DNA of 64,000 nt from Pseudomonas mandelii (GTDB lineage Bacteria; Pseudomonadota; Gammaproteobacteria; Pseudomonadales; Pseudomonadaceae). Within the stretch, counting starts at the first letter, position 1. Every line of letters begins with the position of its first letter. The notes beneath the pieces are model-generated. The model did no database searches and had not been told where the DNA came from. It saw only the letters and a list, made by a program, of their open reading frames with translations. The stretch lies in contig NZ_LT629796.1 in assembly GCF_900106065.1 (NCBI RefSeq), forward strand, positions 1,524,001 to 1,588,000, written 5' to 3'. The translations under genes were made by a program, and so were the position numbers. This document shows, piece after piece, positions 54,495-64,000 of the stretch.

Positions 54495-56798
54495 TTAGCG
54501 CGGCACTACCGGCTTGCGCGCAGGCTTCGGTCCCTTGCCTTTGGCCGCGTCCTTGCGATCTTTGGCCGCCTGTTGGTTGCGGGCGAATGCCGCCGCCTTG
54601 GCCTGTTCACGCTTGTCCCACGGATTGCCGCCATCGCTGGCACGCGGTGGCAGGCCGGTGTGCTGGGTCAGGATCTTGGTGGTTTTTTCCCCTGCAACCT
54701 TGTGACTGCCGGCCGGCGTCGAGTTCTTGCGACGGGCGCTCTGGTAGCTGTCGGTCGCCGGCTGATGCAGCGGGATCAACTGGTTCTTGCCCGGCCCGAT
54801 CAGGTCGGCGCGGCCCATGCGGGTCAACGCTTCACGCAGCATCGGCCAGCCTTTCGGGTCGTGATAACGCAAGAACGCCTTGTGCAGGCGACGCTGCTCT
54901 TCACTCTTGACGATGGTCACGGCGTCGCTCTTGTAAGTGACCTTGCGCAGCGGGTTCTTGCCCGAATGGTACATCGCGGTGGCAGTGGCCATCGGCGACG
55001 GGTAGAACGCCTGCACCTGGTCGGCGCGGAAGCCGTTGCCCTTGAGCCACAAGGCCAGGTTCATCATGTCTTCGTCGGTGGTGCCCGGGTGGGCGGCGAT
55101 GAAGTACGGAATCAGGTACTGCTCTTTCCCGGCTTCCTTGGAGTACTTCTCGAACATGCGCTTGAACTTGTCATAGCTGCCGATGCCCGGTTTCATCATC
55201 TGGTTGAGCGGACCTTCCTCGGTGTGTTCCGGGGCGATCTTCAGGTAACCACCGACGTGGTGAGTCACCAGCTCTTTGACGTATTCCGGCGACTCGACCG
55301 CGAGGTCGTAGCGCAGGCCGGACGCGATCAGGATCTTCTTCACACCCGGCAAGGCACGGGCGCTGCGGTACAGCTGAATCAGCGATGAGTGATCGGTGTT
55401 CAGGTTGGGGCAGATGCCCGGGAACACGCACGACGGCTTGCGGCACGCGGATTCGATTTCCGGGCTCTTGCAGGCGATGCGGTACATGTTCGCAGTCGGG
55501 CCACCGAGGTCGGAAATCACGCCGGTGAAGCCTGGAACCTTGTCGCGGATCTCTTCGATTTCGCGAATGATCGACTCTTCGGAACGGTTCTGGATGATCC
55601 GACCTTCGTGCTCGGTGATGGAGCAGAAGGTGCAGCCACCGAAGCAGCCACGCATGATGTTCACCGAGAAGCGAATCATGTCGTAGGCAGGAATTTTTTC
55701 CTTGCCATACGCCGGGTGCGGAACCCGTGCGTAAGGCATGCCGAACACGTAGTCCATTTCTTCAGTGGTCATCGGAATCGGCGGCGGGTTGAACCAGACG
55801 TCGACTTCGCCATGCTTCTGCACCAGGGCGCGGGCGTTGCCCGGGTTGGTTTCCAGGTGAAGCACGCGGTTGGCGTGAGCGTACAGAACCGCATCGCCAC
55901 GGACTTTCTCGACCGAAGGCAAACGAATCACGGTTTTGTCACGGGTCATTTTCGGGCTGGCCAGGATCTGCACGACCTTGGCTTCGCTCGGGTCTTCAAC
56001 CGGGCCTTTTTCCTGCTCGATCGCGCAGGCCTGGGTGTCCTGGGTGTTCACGTACGGGTTGATGATCTTGTCGACCTTGCCCGGACGGTCGATGCGCGTG
56101 GAATCGACTTCGTACCAGTCTTTCGGCGTGTCACGACGGATGAACGCGGTGCCGCGCACGTCGGTGATGTCTTCGATCTTGTGACCGAAGGACAGACGCT
56201 GGGCGACTTCGACGATCGCACGCTCGGCGTTGCCGTAGAGCAGGATGTCGGCGCAGGCGTCGATCAGGATCGAGTTGCGCACCCGGTCCTGCCAGTAATC
56301 GTAGTGGGCGATGCGACGCAGGGAAGCTTCGATGCCGCCGAGCACGATCGGTACATTCTTGTAGGCTTCCTTGCAGCGCTGGCTGTAAACCAGGCTCGCG
56401 CGGTCCGGACGTTTGCCCGCCAGGCCACCCGGGGTGTAGGCGTCATCGGAACGGATTTTCTTGTCGGCGGTGTAGCGGTTGATCATCGAATCCATGTTGC
56501 CGGCCGCGACACCGAAGAACAGGTTCGGCTCGCCGAGCTTCATGAAGTCGTCTTTGGACTGCCAGTTTGGCTGGGCAATGATCCCGACGCGGAAGCCTTG
56601 CGACTCCAGCAGCCGGCCGATGATTGCCATGCCGAACGACGGATGGTCAACGTACGCATCACCGGTGACGATGATGATGTCGCAGGAATCCCAGCCAAGC
56701 TGATCCATCTCCTCCCTGCTCATCGGCAGGAATGGCGCCGGGCCGAAACATTCGGCCCAGTACTTGGGATAGTCAAATAACGGCTTGGCTGTTTGCAT
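54495..56798 (-). CDS. ygiQ: YgiQ-family radical SAM protein
   Basis: This 767-residue protein has the UPF0313/YgiQ layout. The N-terminal cobalamin-binding-like part includes [34 protein letters not shown] radical SAM core carries the cluster cysteines in [20 protein letters not shown] conserved [35 protein letters not shown] with extra cysteines follows. The C-terminal tail after residue 680 is basic and Ser/Pro/Lys-rich. The reaction is unknown. The start was placed at ATG 56798; the longer frame to 56849 is unsupported. Confidence 0.9.
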   Translation of the reverse strand: MQTAKPLFDYPKYWAECFGPAPFLPMSREEMDQLGWDSCDIIIVTGDAYVDHPSFGMAIIGRLLESQGFRVGIIAQPNWQSKDDFMKLGEPNLFFGVAAGNMDSMINRYTADKKIRSDDAYTPGGLAGKRPDRASLVYSQRCKEAYKNVPIVLGGIEASLRRIAHYDYWQDRVRNSILIDACADILLYGNAERAIVEVAQRLSFGHKIEDITDVRGTAFIRRDTPKDWYEVDSTRIDRPGKVDKIINPYVNTQDTQACAIEQEKGPVEDPSEAKVVQILASPKMTRDKTVIRLPSVEKVRGDAVLYAHANRVLHLETNPGNARALVQKHGEVDVWFNPPPIPMTTEEMDYVFGMPYARVPHPAYGKEKIPAYDMIRFSVNIMRGCFGGCTFCSITEHEGRIIQNRSEESIIREIEEIRDKVPGFTGVISDLGGPTANMYRIACKSPEIESACRKPSCVFPGICPNLNTDHSSLIQLYRSARALPGVKKILIASGLRYDLAVESPEYVKELVTHHVGGYLKIAPEHTEEGPLNQMMKPGIGSYDKFKRMFEKYSKEAGKEQYLIPYFIAAHPGTTDEDMMNLALWLKGNGFRADQVQAFYPSPMATATAMYHSGKNPLRKVTYKSDAVTIVKSEEQRRLHKAFLRYHDPKGWPMLREALTRMGRADLIGPGKNQLIPLHQPATDSYQSARRKNSTPAGSHKVAGEKTTKILTQHTGLPPRASDGGNPWDKREQAKAAAFARNQQAAKDRKDAAKGKGPKPARKPVVPR

Positions 56799-56926
56799 GA
56801 CGATGACCGGTGTTGAGATGAAAAATCGCGGGCGCGGAATATAGCACAAAAAACAACCAATTCCGACGGCTATAGTCGGAAATTGCGGCGCCCGTTTCGC
56901 GCAAAGATCCAGAGGCCAGGCGCAAC

Positions 56927-57064
56927 CCTTGTGGCGAGGGAGCTAGCTCCCGCTGGGCAGCGAAGCGGCCCCAAAACCTTCGACCGAATTTTTCCAGACG
57001 GACCGCATTCCTCAGCTTTGCGACTGCTGCGCAGCCGAGCGGGAGCAAGCTCCCTCGCCACAGG
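56927..57064. repeat. palindrome pair of the GTGGCGAGGGAGCTTGCTCCC family
   Basis: CCTTGTGGCGAGGGAGCTAGCTCCCGCTGGG and the inverted CGAGCGGGAGCAAGCTCCCTCGCCACAGG enclose a centre with GCGCAGC motifs. It matches the copy at 43198-43291 and occupies most of the gap between ygiQ and dnaB. Confidence 0.9.
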
Positions 57065-57083
57065 CAAGCGTCCTGCCTGGGCG

Positions 57084-58478
57084 TTACTCGTCGTCGAAGT
57101 TGTAGCTGCCCGGTGCAAGGTTTTCGAAGCGGGTGTACTTGCCGATGAACGCCAGCCGCGACGTGCCGATCGGGCCGTTCCGCTGCTTGCCGATGATGAT
57201 CTCGGCGATGCCTTTGTGCTCGGTTTCCGGGTGGTACACCTCGTCCCGGTAAACGAACATGATCACGTCCGCATCCTGCTCGATCGCTCCGGATTCCCGG
57301 AGGTCGGAGTTGATCGGCCGTTTGTTCGGTCGCTGCTCCAGGGAGCGGTTGAGCTGGGACAACGCCACCACCGGGCAGTTGAATTCCTTGGCCAGGGCCT
57401 TCAAGGAACGGGAGATCTCGGAAATCTCGTTGGTCCGGTTGTCACCGCCCGAACCCGGGATCTGCATCAATTGCAGGTAGTCGATCATGATCAGGGCGAT
57501 GTCGCCGTGCTCACGCACCAGGCGTCGGGTCCGCGCACGCATTTCCGACGGGCTGATGCCGGCCGTATCGTCGATGAACAGTTTGCGATCGTTGAGCAGG
57601 TTGACCGCCGAGGTCAGGCGCGGCCAATCGTCGTCGTCCAGGCGACCGGCACGAACCTTGGTCTGGTCGATACGGCCGAGGGACGACAGCATACGCATGA
57701 TCAGCGATTCGCCTGGCATCTCGAGCGAGTACACCAGTACGCACTTGTCGCTGCGCAATACGGCGTTTTCCACCAGGTTCATCGCAAAGGTGGTTTTACC
57801 CATGGATGGACGGCCGGCGACGATGATCAGGTCAGACGGTTGCAAGCCACTGGTCATTCCGTCGAGGTCGGTGTAACCGGTGGACAGGCCGGTAATGGCG
57901 TTGTCGGTGTTGAACAAGGTGTCGATGCGGTCGATAGCCTTGGTCAACAGGTCATTCACACTCACCGGGCCGCCGGTCTTTGGCCGGGCCTCAGCGATCT
58001 GGAAGATCTGGCGCTCGGCTTCGTCGAGAATCTCTTCAGCGGTACGGCCTTCCGGGTTGAAGGCACTGTCGGCAATTTCGGAGGCAATGCCGATCAGTTG
58101 GCGCAAGGTTGCCCGCGCACGAACAATCTGGGCATAAGCCTTGATGTTGGCGACGGACGGCGTGTTTTTCGCCAGCTCCCCCAGGTAACCGAGACCACCG
58201 ACCTGCGAGGTCTGACCTTCCTTGTCCAATTGCTCGGCAAGGGTCACGACGTCGATGGGGGAGTTCTGGTCGGCGAGCTTGGCGATCGCGCGGAAGATCA
58301 AACGGTGGTCATGCCGATAGAAATCGCCGTCCGACACTTGATCCAACACGCGTTCCCAGGCGTTGTTGTCCAGCATCAAACCACCGAGCACGGCCTGTTC
58401 GGCCTCGATGGAATGCGGCGGCACCTTCAGGGCAGCGGTTTGCAGATCGTATTGCTCGGGAGCGGAGATATCGTTCAT
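57084..58478 (-). CDS. dnaB: replicative DNA helicase DnaB
   Basis: The 464-residue helicase has the helical N-terminal domain (VPPHSIEAEQAVLGGLMLDNNAWERV) and the RecA-like C-terminal domain with Walker A IVAGRPSMGKTTFAMN, Walker B ALIMIDYLQLM, LKALAKEFNCPVVALSQLNRSLEQR and a late VDMVYR-like element (DADVIMFVYRDEVY). It is the hexameric fork helicase. The ATG at 58478 was chosen; a GTG two codons upstream (58484) is possible, and neither has a strong ribosome site. A terminator separates it from rplI upstream. Confidence 0.98.
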   Translation of the reverse strand: MNDISAPEQYDLQTAALKVPPHSIEAEQAVLGGLMLDNNAWERVLDQVSDGDFYRHDHRLIFRAIAKLADQNSPIDVVTLAEQLDKEGQTSQVGGLGYLGELAKNTPSVANIKAYAQIVRARATLRQLIGIASEIADSAFNPEGRTAEEILDEAERQIFQIAEARPKTGGPVSVNDLLTKAIDRIDTLFNTDNAITGLSTGYTDLDGMTSGLQPSDLIIVAGRPSMGKTTFAMNLVENAVLRSDKCVLVYSLEMPGESLIMRMLSSLGRIDQTKVRAGRLDDDDWPRLTSAVNLLNDRKLFIDDTAGISPSEMRARTRRLVREHGDIALIMIDYLQLMQIPGSGGDNRTNEISEISRSLKALAKEFNCPVVALSQLNRSLEQRPNKRPINSDLRESGAIEQDADVIMFVYRDEVYHPETEHKGIAEIIIGKQRNGPIGTSRLAFIGKYTRFENLAPGSYNFDDE

Positions 58479-58507
58479 GGCCACTAGAAATTGGGGGTTT
58501 CAGAAAG

Positions 58508-58541
58508 ACAAAGGGCACGACCTGTAAACAGGATCGTGCCC
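58508..58541 (-). terminator. terminator after rplI
   Basis: GGGCACGA...TCGTGCCC (58513-58520 and 58534-58541) with inner pairing CCTGT/ACAGG forms a long stem with one bulged base. On the minus strand it is followed by CTTTGTCTTTC, a moderate T tract. It probably ends the rpsF-rpsR-DUF2232-rplI transcript before dnaB. Confidence 0.65.
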
Positions 58542-58586
58542 GATGTTACCGGCAAGCACCCGAGGGTGCCAGCCGACAAGTGCTGC

Positions 58587-59033
58587 TTAAGCTGCTACCA
58601 CGACAACGCGTACGGTGGCTTCAACTTCGGCGTGCAGGTGCACGGCTACGTCGAATTCGCCTACGTTGCGGATGGTGCCGTTCGGCAGACGAACTTCGCT
58701 TTTTGCCACTTCAACGCCAGAGGCGGTCAGTGCATCAGCGATGTCGTGAGTACCGATCGAACCGAACAGCTTGCCTTCGTCACCAGCGGTGGCAGTGATA
58801 GTCACTTCCAGCTCAGCCAGTTGGGCGGCACGGCTTTCAGCCGAAGTTTTACGGTCTGCTGCGGCTTTTTCCAGCTCAGCGCGACGCTCTTCGAACGCAG
58901 CCAGGTTGGCAGCGGTCGCAGCGGTAGCTTTGCCGTAAGGCAGCAGGTAGTTACGACCGTAACCAGCCTTAACGTTTACTTTGTCACCCAGGTTGCCCAG
59001 GTTGGTGACTTTTTCCAGAAGGATCAGTTGCAT
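58587..59033 (-). CDS. rplI: 50S ribosomal protein L9
   Basis: The 148-residue protein has the L9 N-terminal domain signature [36 protein letters not shown], the long connecting helix ([29 protein letters not shown]) and the C-terminal domain ([12 protein letters not shown]). Its length is normal. It is the last gene of the rpsF operon. Confidence 0.99.
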   Translation of the reverse strand: MQLILLEKVTNLGNLGDKVNVKAGYGRNYLLPYGKATAATAANLAAFEERRAELEKAAADRKTSAESRAAQLAELEVTITATAGDEGKLFGSIGTHDIADALTASGVEVAKSEVRLPNGTIRNVGEFDVAVHLHAEVEATVRVVVVAA

Positions 59034-59052
59034 GTGAAAATCCTCTTAACTT

Positions 59053-59946
59053 TTAACCTTCACCGTTCGCGCTATCGACGTCTTTCGGCGTCGAACGACC
59101 GCGAAAATCAATCAGGCTGTCGACGATGGCCAAGACCACCAGCAACGGATAGATCAGCTGCATGAACAGCAACAGCGTGACGTACAACCCCACCAGCCAG
59201 AACCTGGCCAGTCGCTTTTGCGCCACCAGCCCGTGAATCAGGGCCAGCCCGGCGAACACCAGCGGTACGCTGCACAACGGCGTCAACATGGCCATCTGTG
59301 GACCGATGTTCGGTCCCAGAAGCATGAACGCCAGCAGCAACATCGCTGGTAAAAGCGGGAATCGGATAGCGCGAAACTCGCGACCAAAACCACCCGGGTT
59401 GTACAACAACGCCTGCCAGTAGCGCCCGACAATCAGGCTCAGCACACTGACGATTTGCAACAAGGCCGCAATCAGGCCGGTCAGGACCGGTGCAATCAGG
59501 GACGCAAAATGCGCTTGCTCGTCTACCGACAACTTCTGGTAGACATCACCGAGTAGCGACGGCATGACTTTTATCAAAGCCTGCGCCAGCATCTCGATTT
59601 GGGGAGCAAAAACTGTCCCCAGCACCACTGCAAACACCACTCCCATCGCTATGCTGACCAGCAGCACGCGGTTCCAGGACTCGCTTGCGCGCAAAACCAA
59701 CGCAAGGCTCGAAGACCCCAGCAGCACCAGAAGTGCCCGTGGGTCATCGGAGTAAAGCCACCAGATCAACGCCGGCAGCAGCCCCAGAGCAAGTACGCCA
59801 ATGGCGTCCTTCAATCCGCGCCGCAGGAGCACAAGGCATCCGGCGGCAGCACCCAACCAATACAACAACGGCAGTATTGCGCATCCAGCCACTACCAGAG
59901 TGGCCTGCATACGGCCGCGCATGATGAACTCAGCTAAGGCGCGCAT
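59053..59946 (-). CDS. DUF2232 membrane protein between rpsR and rplI
   Basis: The 297-residue protein has about eight membrane segments (ATLVVAGCAILPLLYWLGAAAGCLVLLRRG; ALGLLPALIWWLY; LLVSIAMGVVFAVVLGTVF; LIYPLLVVLAIVDSLIDFRGR). It belongs to the YybS-like DUF2232 family that sits inside this ribosomal operon in Pseudomonas. Its function is unknown. It lies 36 bases after rpsR and 19 before rplI, so it is co-transcribed. Confidence 0.88.
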   Translation of the reverse strand: MRALAEFIMRGRMQATLVVAGCAILPLLYWLGAAAGCLVLLRRGLKDAIGVLALGLLPALIWWLYSDDPRALLVLLGSSSLALVLRASESWNRVLLVSIAMGVVFAVVLGTVFAPQIEMLAQALIKVMPSLLGDVYQKLSVDEQAHFASLIAPVLTGLIAALLQIVSVLSLIVGRYWQALLYNPGGFGREFRAIRFPLLPAMLLLAFMLLGPNIGPQMAMLTPLCSVPLVFAGLALIHGLVAQKRLARFWLVGLYVTLLLFMQLIYPLLVVLAIVDSLIDFRGRSTPKDVDSANGEG

Positions 59947-59982
59947 GCATTCAATCCTTTGCTACGTGTCGACTGCCCGGTC

Positions 59983-60213
59983 TCAGCGGCCGTGGCTGTC
60001 GGTGTAGGCCAGCAGGGCCAGGAAGCGGGCGCGCTTGATAGCGGTGGCCAGCTGACGCTGATAACGAGCTTTGGTACCGGTGATGCGGCTTGGAACGATT
60101 TTGCCGGTCTCGGATACGTAGGCTTTCAGAGTGTTGAGATCTTTGTAATCGATCTCTTTCACGTCTTCAGCGGTGAAGCGGCAGAATTTACGACGACGGA
60201 AGAAACGTGCCAT
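59983..60213 (-). CDS. rpsR: 30S ribosomal protein S18
   Basis: The 76-residue protein is full length and carries [43 protein letters not shown] and the C-terminal [20 protein letters not shown]. It binds S6 on the 30S platform. It lies 28 bases after rpsF in the usual order. Confidence 0.99.
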
Positions 60214-60241
60214 TTGATAGGCTCCTTAAAAGGTCCGTGGA

Positions 60242-60664
60242 TTACTCGTCAGCGTTATCGCTGTTGTCGCTGTCATCACTATCAGCGCTTTCAGCGCCTT
60301 CGTGCTCAGGACGGTCGCGACGCTCACGGCGCTCACTGCGGTTTTCTTCAGCCTTGAGCATCTCGGATTGGCCGGTAACGGCTTCTTCGCGACGGATGAC
60401 CAGGTTACGGATCACTGCATCGTTGTAGCGGAAGTTGTCTTCCAGCTCGGCCAGGGCCTTGCCAGTGCACTCAACGTTCAGCATCACGTAGTGAGCCTTG
60501 TGAACATTGTTGATTGCGTAGGCCAGTTGACGACGGCCCCAATCTTCCAGACGGTGGATTTTGCCGCCGTCTTCTTCGATCAGCTTGGTGTAACGCTCAA
60601 CCATGCCGCCGACTTGCTCGCTTTGATCCGGGTGGACCAAAAAGATGATTTCGTAATGACGCAT
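60242..60664 (-). CDS. rpsF: 30S ribosomal protein S6
   Basis: The 140-residue protein has the S6 signatures [45 protein letters not shown] and [14 protein letters not shown]. It ends with an acidic tail rich in Glu, Ser and Asp ([15 protein letters not shown]), typical of gamma-proteobacterial S6 and a site of RimK glutamylation in E. coli. It is the first gene of the operon. AAGGAG precedes the ATG. Confidence 0.99.
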   Translation of the reverse strand: MRHYEIIFLVHPDQSEQVGGMVERYTKLIEEDGGKIHRLEDWGRRQLAYAINNVHKAHYVMLNVECTGKALAELEDNFRYNDAVIRNLVIRREEAVTGQSEMLKAEENRSERRERRDRPEHEGAESADSDDSDNSDNADE

Positions 60665-60690
60665 GAATGCTCCTTACGGGTTGTAGCCTG

Positions 60691-60704
60691 CCGTTCAAAA
60701 ACGG
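60691..60704 (-). promoter_or_regulatory. hairpin in the rpsF leader, possible S6:S18 autoregulatory site
   Basis: CCGTT and AACGG form a small stem around TTTG directly before the rpsF ribosome site. The S6:S18 complex represses this operon in many bacteria through a CCG-containing leader hairpin. The match was judged by eye only. Confidence 0.3.
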
Positions 60705-60782
60705 TCAGACAAGGAGTGAATGACACTTATGGACTTGCTTGCGATAGACACGTGAGTGCCTGCCGTCACAGCAAGGGGCGCA

Positions 60783-60811
60783 ATTGTAGAGAAGGGATAG
60801 AAGAGGTGCAA
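60783..60811 (-). promoter_or_regulatory. sigma-70 promoter of the rpsF operon
   Basis: On the minus strand TTGCAC (60806-60811) and TACAAT (60783-60788) are separated by 17 bases, close to the -35 and -10 consensus. Transcription would start about 110 bases before the rpsF ATG. Confidence 0.6.
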
Positions 60812-60872
60812 GGCAATTGGTGATTATTTGAACAGTTCGTTCGCACCGCAACTTTTCGCCCTGACACAAACC

Positions 60873-60964
60873 ACTGTGGGAGCGAGCCTGCTCGCGAAGG
60901 GGGCATGACATTCAACATTGATGCTGAATGTTACTCCGCTTTCGCGAGCAGGTGCGCTCCCACA
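60873..60964. repeat. REP palindrome pair
   Basis: CTGTGGGAGCGAGCCTGCTCGCGAAGG and CTTTCGCGAGCAGGTGCGCTCCCACAG are inverted, with a symmetrical spacer (ACATTCAACAT and ATGCTGAATGT). It lies between rpsF and rlmB, in a 315-base gap that also holds the rpsF promoter. Confidence 0.9.
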
Positions 60965-60979
60965 GGGATTACAACCGGC

Positions 60980-61747
60980 TTAAGACTTCTTGCCACCCGC
61001 CGCAGCTTTGACGCTGCGCTGGCGCTGGGCCTCGAACAGGCAAACGCCAGTCGCCACAGACACGTTGAGGCTGCTGACGCTGCCCGTCATCGGCAGATGC
61101 ACCAGGTAGTCGCAAAGATCGCGAGTCAGGCGACGCATGCCACTGCCTTCCGCGCCCATGATCAGGATGGTCGGGCCGGTCATGTCTTGCTGATACAGAC
61201 TCTGCTCAGCCTCGCCCGCCGTACCGACAACCCACAAGCCACGCTGCTTGAGTTTTTCCAGGGTTCGCGCCAGGTTGGTCACGGCGACCAACGGAATCAC
61301 TTCCGCCGCACCACAAGCCACCTTCCGTACCGTCGGGGTCAGGGTGGCTGACTTGTCCTTCGGCACGATCACCGCCAGCGCACCGGCCGCATCGGCCGAA
61401 CGCAGGCAAGCGCCCAGATTGTGCGGATCGGTCACGCCGTCGAGCACCAGCAGCAGCGGCGCGCCTTCGGTGCGATCGAGCAACTCGTCGAGCATCGCTT
61501 CGCCCCAGACCTGGCTCGGGCTCACATCCGCCACGACGCCCTGGTGCACACCCTCAACCCAGGCATCCAGCTCACGGCGCTCGGCCTGGCCGACGGCCAC
61601 GCGATTTTCCGCAGCCAGGGCGATCAGTGTCTGAACCCGCGGATCACTGCGGCCTTCAGCCAGCCAGATTTGCTTGACGCGTTTCGGGTGGTGACGCAGC
61701 AATGCTTCTACAGCGTGCACGCCGTAGATCTTTTCCAAATTACTCAT
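60980..61747 (-). CDS. rlmB: 23S rRNA (guanosine-2'-O-)-methyltransferase RlmB
   Basis: The 255-residue SpoU/TrmH-family protein has an N-terminal L30e-like domain (IYGVHAVEALLRHHPKRVKQIWLAEG) and the knotted methyltransferase domain with LVLDGVTDPHNLGACLRSADAAG, ILIMGAEGSGMRRLTRDLCDYLVHLPM and SSLNVSVATGVCLFEAQRQR. It methylates G2251 of 23S rRNA. Its ATG overlaps the rnr stop by four bases, so the two are coupled, as in E. coli. Confidence 0.97.
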   Translation of the reverse strand: MSNLEKIYGVHAVEALLRHHPKRVKQIWLAEGRSDPRVQTLIALAAENRVAVGQAERRELDAWVEGVHQGVVADVSPSQVWGEAMLDELLDRTEGAPLLLVLDGVTDPHNLGACLRSADAAGALAVIVPKDKSATLTPTVRKVACGAAEVIPLVAVTNLARTLEKLKQRGLWVVGTAGEAEQSLYQQDMTGPTILIMGAEGSGMRRLTRDLCDYLVHLPMTGSVSSLNVSVATGVCLFEAQRQRSVKAAAGGKKS

Positions 61748-64000
61748 GACTTGGCCTTAGGTTTTCGCGCACCGCCGCTTTTGGCTGGGGCCGAACCCGC
61801 TTTCGGCGGGCCTTTACGGTGTTTGCTTGGCTTGCTGCCGGGGGCCTTGTCAGGCGCCGACCGTCCGGTCTTTCCCCCAGACGCCGCTTTACCGCCGCTT
61901 TTTGCTTCAGACAGTAACGCCTGTTTCAATTCACGGCTTTTACGCAACTCGGCATTTTTCGCCGCAGCATCGCTTGGGCGATAGGCTTCGACAGCCTTTT
62001 CCTTGGCAGGACGACGACCGGTTTTTGCCGGTGCCGGTTCTGCTGCGGTTTTGGCCGATGTCTTGGCGGCTGGCTCGGTCTTTTCAGTTCCGCGCTTTTT
62101 GCGGCCGATCGGCGCGCTGATGGTTTTTTCCGCCATCTCGAAGTCGATCTTGCGCTCGTCGAGGTCAACGCGCATCACGCGCACTTCAACGGTGTCGCCA
62201 AGGCGGAAGCTGCGACCGGTACGCTCACCGGCGAGGCGGTGGTGCACAGGGTCGAAGTGGTAGTAATCGCCCGGCAGCGCGGTGACGTGCACCAGGCCTT
62301 CGACGTAGATGTCGGTCAGCTCGACGAACAGACCAAAACCGGTCACTGCGGTGATCACACCCGGGAACGATTCGCCCACACGGTCTTTCATGAACTCGCA
62401 CTTGAGCCAGTTCACCACGTCGCGGGTGGCTTCGTCGGCACGGCGTTCGCTCATCGAGCATTGCTCGCCGAGCTGTTCCAGCGCCGCTTCGTCGTATGGA
62501 TAGATGCGCGCTTTCGGAATAGTCATCGCGCCGGCACGGCGAACGTGCGGGGTGTTCTGCTTGGAATGGATGACGCTGCGGATCGCCCGGTGCGTGAGCA
62601 AGTCCGGGTAGCGGCGGATCGGCGAGGTGAAGTGGGTATAGGCTTCGTAATTCAGGCCGAAGTGGCCCTGGTTATCGGCGCTGTACACCGCCTGGCTCAA
62701 CGAGCGCAGCATGACGGTCTGGATCAAGTGGAAATCCGGACGGTCCTTGATGCTGGCCAGCAAGGCCTGGTAATCCTTCGGCGACGGGCCGTCCTTGCCT
62801 TTGTGCAAGGACAGGCCGAGCTCGCCGAGGAAGGCGCGCAGTTTTTCCAGACGCTCCGGTGGCGGACCGTCGTGGACGCGATACAGCGCAGGGATTTCGT
62901 GCTTTTTCAGGAATTCGGCGGTGGCCACGTTGGCCGCCAGCATGCATTCCTCGATCAGTTTGTGCGCATCGTTACGCACGGTCGGACGGATTTCGGCAAT
63001 CTTGCGCTCGGTACCGAAAATGATCCGGGTTTCCTGCGTTTCGAAATCGATCGCGCCACGCACGTGACGAGCAGCCAGCAGCACTTTGTACAGTGCGTAA
63101 AGCTGCTTGAGGTGTGGCAGGACGTCGGTGTACTCGCCACGCAGCTGACGCGCTTCTGTGAGTTTCGGCGTTTCCAGCATCGCGCTGACCTTGTTGTAGG
63201 TCAGGCGGGCGTGGGAGTGAATCACCGCTTCATAGAAGCAGTAGTCGGTCATCTCGCCGGTTTTGGAGATGGTCATCTCGCAAACCATGGCCAGGCGATC
63301 GACGTGCGGATTCAGCGAGCACAGGCCGTTGGACAGCTGCTCCGGCAGCATCGGCACGACGCGCTCGGGGAAGTACACCGAGTTGCCGCGAACCTGGGAT
63401 TCGTTATCCAGTGCCGAACCGATCTTCACGTAGCTGGAAACGTCGGCAATCGCCACGTACAACTTCCAGCCGCCGGAGAACAGGCGCAGCTTGCCAGGCT
63501 TGGCTTCGCAGTAAACCGCGTCATCGAAGTCGCGCGCATCTTCACCGTCGATGGTCACGAACGGCAGATGACGCAGGTCGATGCGCTTCTCTTTGTCTTT
63601 CTCTTCAACTTCAGGCTTGAGCTTGGCGGCTTCTTTGAGCACCGCCTCGGGCCAGACGTGAGGAATATCGTAGGTGCGCAGGGCAACGTCGATTTCCATG
63701 CCCGGCGCCATGTAGTTGCCCACGACCTCGACCACGTCGCCTTGCGGCTGGAAGCGTGGGGTCGGCCAGTGCGTGATCTTCACTTCGACGAATTGACCGA
63801 TCTGCGCGTTGGCGTTACGACCCGGAGTGACCAGCACTTCTTGCTGGATCTTCGGATTGTCCGCCACCACGAAGCCGATACCGCCTTCTTCGAAGTAGCG
63901 ACCGACGATGGTCTCGTGGGCACGGGACACCACTTCGACGATCATGCCTTCGCGACGACCGCGACGGTCGAGGCCAGACACACGGGCCAGGGCTCGGTCA
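61744..64000 (-). CDS. rnr: exoribonuclease R (partial, 5' end outside the window)
   Basis: The frame is open to the window edge and reads DRALARVSGLDRRGRREGMI there, so the N-terminal part, with the helix-turn-helix and most of the first cold-shock domain, lies beyond 64000. Visible are the second cold-shock region, the RNB catalytic domain with FVTIDGEDARDFDDAVYCEA (magnesium-binding aspartates), the S1 domain (GVITAVTGFGLFVELTDIYVEGLVHV) and a long Lys/Ala-rich tail of about 120 residues. RNase R degrades structured RNA 3' to 5'. rlmB follows with a four-base overlap. Confidence 0.97.
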   Translation of the reverse strand, partial: DRALARVSGLDRRGRREGMIVEVVSRAHETIVGRYFEEGGIGFVVADNPKIQQEVLVTPGRNANAQIGQFVEVKITHWPTPRFQPQGDVVEVVGNYMAPGMEIDVALRTYDIPHVWPEAVLKEAAKLKPEVEEKDKEKRIDLRHLPFVTIDGEDARDFDDAVYCEAKPGKLRLFSGGWKLYVAIADVSSYVKIGSALDNESQVRGNSVYFPERVVPMLPEQLSNGLCSLNPHVDRLAMVCEMTISKTGEMTDYCFYEAVIHSHARLTYNKVSAMLETPKLTEARQLRGEYTDVLPHLKQLYALYKVLLAARHVRGAIDFETQETRIIFGTERKIAEIRPTVRNDAHKLIEECMLAANVATAEFLKKHEIPALYRVHDGPPPERLEKLRAFLGELGLSLHKGKDGPSPKDYQALLASIKDRPDFHLIQTVMLRSLSQAVYSADNQGHFGLNYEAYTHFTSPIRRYPDLLTHRAIRSVIHSKQNTPHVRRAGAMTIPKARIYPYDEAALEQLGEQCSMSERRADEATRDVVNWLKCEFMKDRVGESFPGVITAVTGFGLFVELTDIYVEGLVHVTALPGDYYHFDPVHHRLAGERTGRSFRLGDTVEVRVMRVDLDERKIDFEMAEKTISAPIGRKKRGTEKTEPAAKTSAKTAAEPAPAKTGRRPAKEKAVEAYRPSDAAAKNAELRKSRELKQALLSEAKSGGKAASGGKTGRSAPDKAPGSKPSKHRKGPPKAGSAPAKSGGARKPKAKS

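Noticed and set aside
55389..56780. 463-residue plus-strand open frame opposite ygiQ
   Set aside because: It has no motif and low-complexity composition, and lies opposite a radical SAM gene with its cluster cysteines intact.
56883..58487. 534-residue plus-strand open frame opposite dnaB
   Set aside because: It is a shadow of dnaB; the dnaB product is complete and essential.

Overview
The window is a piece of chromosome from a fluorescent Pseudomonas, most likely the P. fluorescens group. The evidence is GC-rich coding sequence with Pseudomonas-type gene order (split urease cluster, bra/liv transporter, amaB-amaA, pncB-nadE-azurin, rpsF-rpsR-DUF2232-rplI-dnaB, rlmB-rnr). About fourteen copies of the extragenic palindromes typical of this group (core GTGGGAGCGAGCCTGCTCGCGA and relatives) lie between genes. 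No rRNA, tRNA, CRISPR array, insertion sequence or integrase was recognised.

Layout. 1-2733: end of the first urease block (GNAT end, second GNAT, ureB, ureC). 2799-8084: a 1761-residue toxin/effector-like protein with leucine-rich repeats and a C-terminal NEL-type ubiquitin ligase domain. 8322-14061: histidine kinase, chaperone pair cbpA-cbpM, YegD-like Hsp70, AI-2E-family permease, PsiF-repeat protein. 14160-18575: a second giant protein sharing the first one's N-terminal ~1050 residues but ending in an unrelated domain with a Cys-His-Asp pattern. 19-28 kb: AraC regulator/EamA exporter, cytoplasmic-type lipase, azoreductase-SMR pair with its LysR regulator, ferritin-like protein, AsmA protein, an exported 13-residue-repeat protein, a FabR-like regulator. 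28264-30675: second urease block (ureE, ureF, ureG, ureJ/hupE). 30.8-33.7 kb: AGE-family isomerase, SDR dehydrogenase and an 840-bp non-coding stretch with DnaA-box-like sites in a degenerate 375-bp duplication. 33.7-38.8 kb: complete branched-chain amino-acid ABC transporter. 39.2-43.2 kb: L-pipecolate/lysine catabolism (amaA, amaB, LysR). 43.4-47.3 kb: NAD salvage (pncB-nadE), azurin, LOG protein, small genes. 47.4-54.2 kb: an ATP-grasp/alpha-E/transglutaminase cluster. 54.5-64 kb: YgiQ radical SAM protein, dnaB, ribosomal protein operon, rlmB and a truncated rnr.

How genes work together. ureB and ureC encode enzyme subunits, and UreE, UreF and UreG load nickel into them from a second locus 25.5 kb away, next to a probable nickel permease. 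CbpM modulates the DnaJ-like CbpA. AmaA and AmaB take L-pipecolate to 2-aminoadipate. PncB and NadE are two steps of NAD salvage.

The most unusual content is the pair of giant DUF6543-type proteins: one delivery chassis with two different C-terminal warheads, 6 kb apart on the same strand and with no secretion genes nearby. Second is the DnaA-box-rich duplicated non-coding region at 32.9-33.5 kb.
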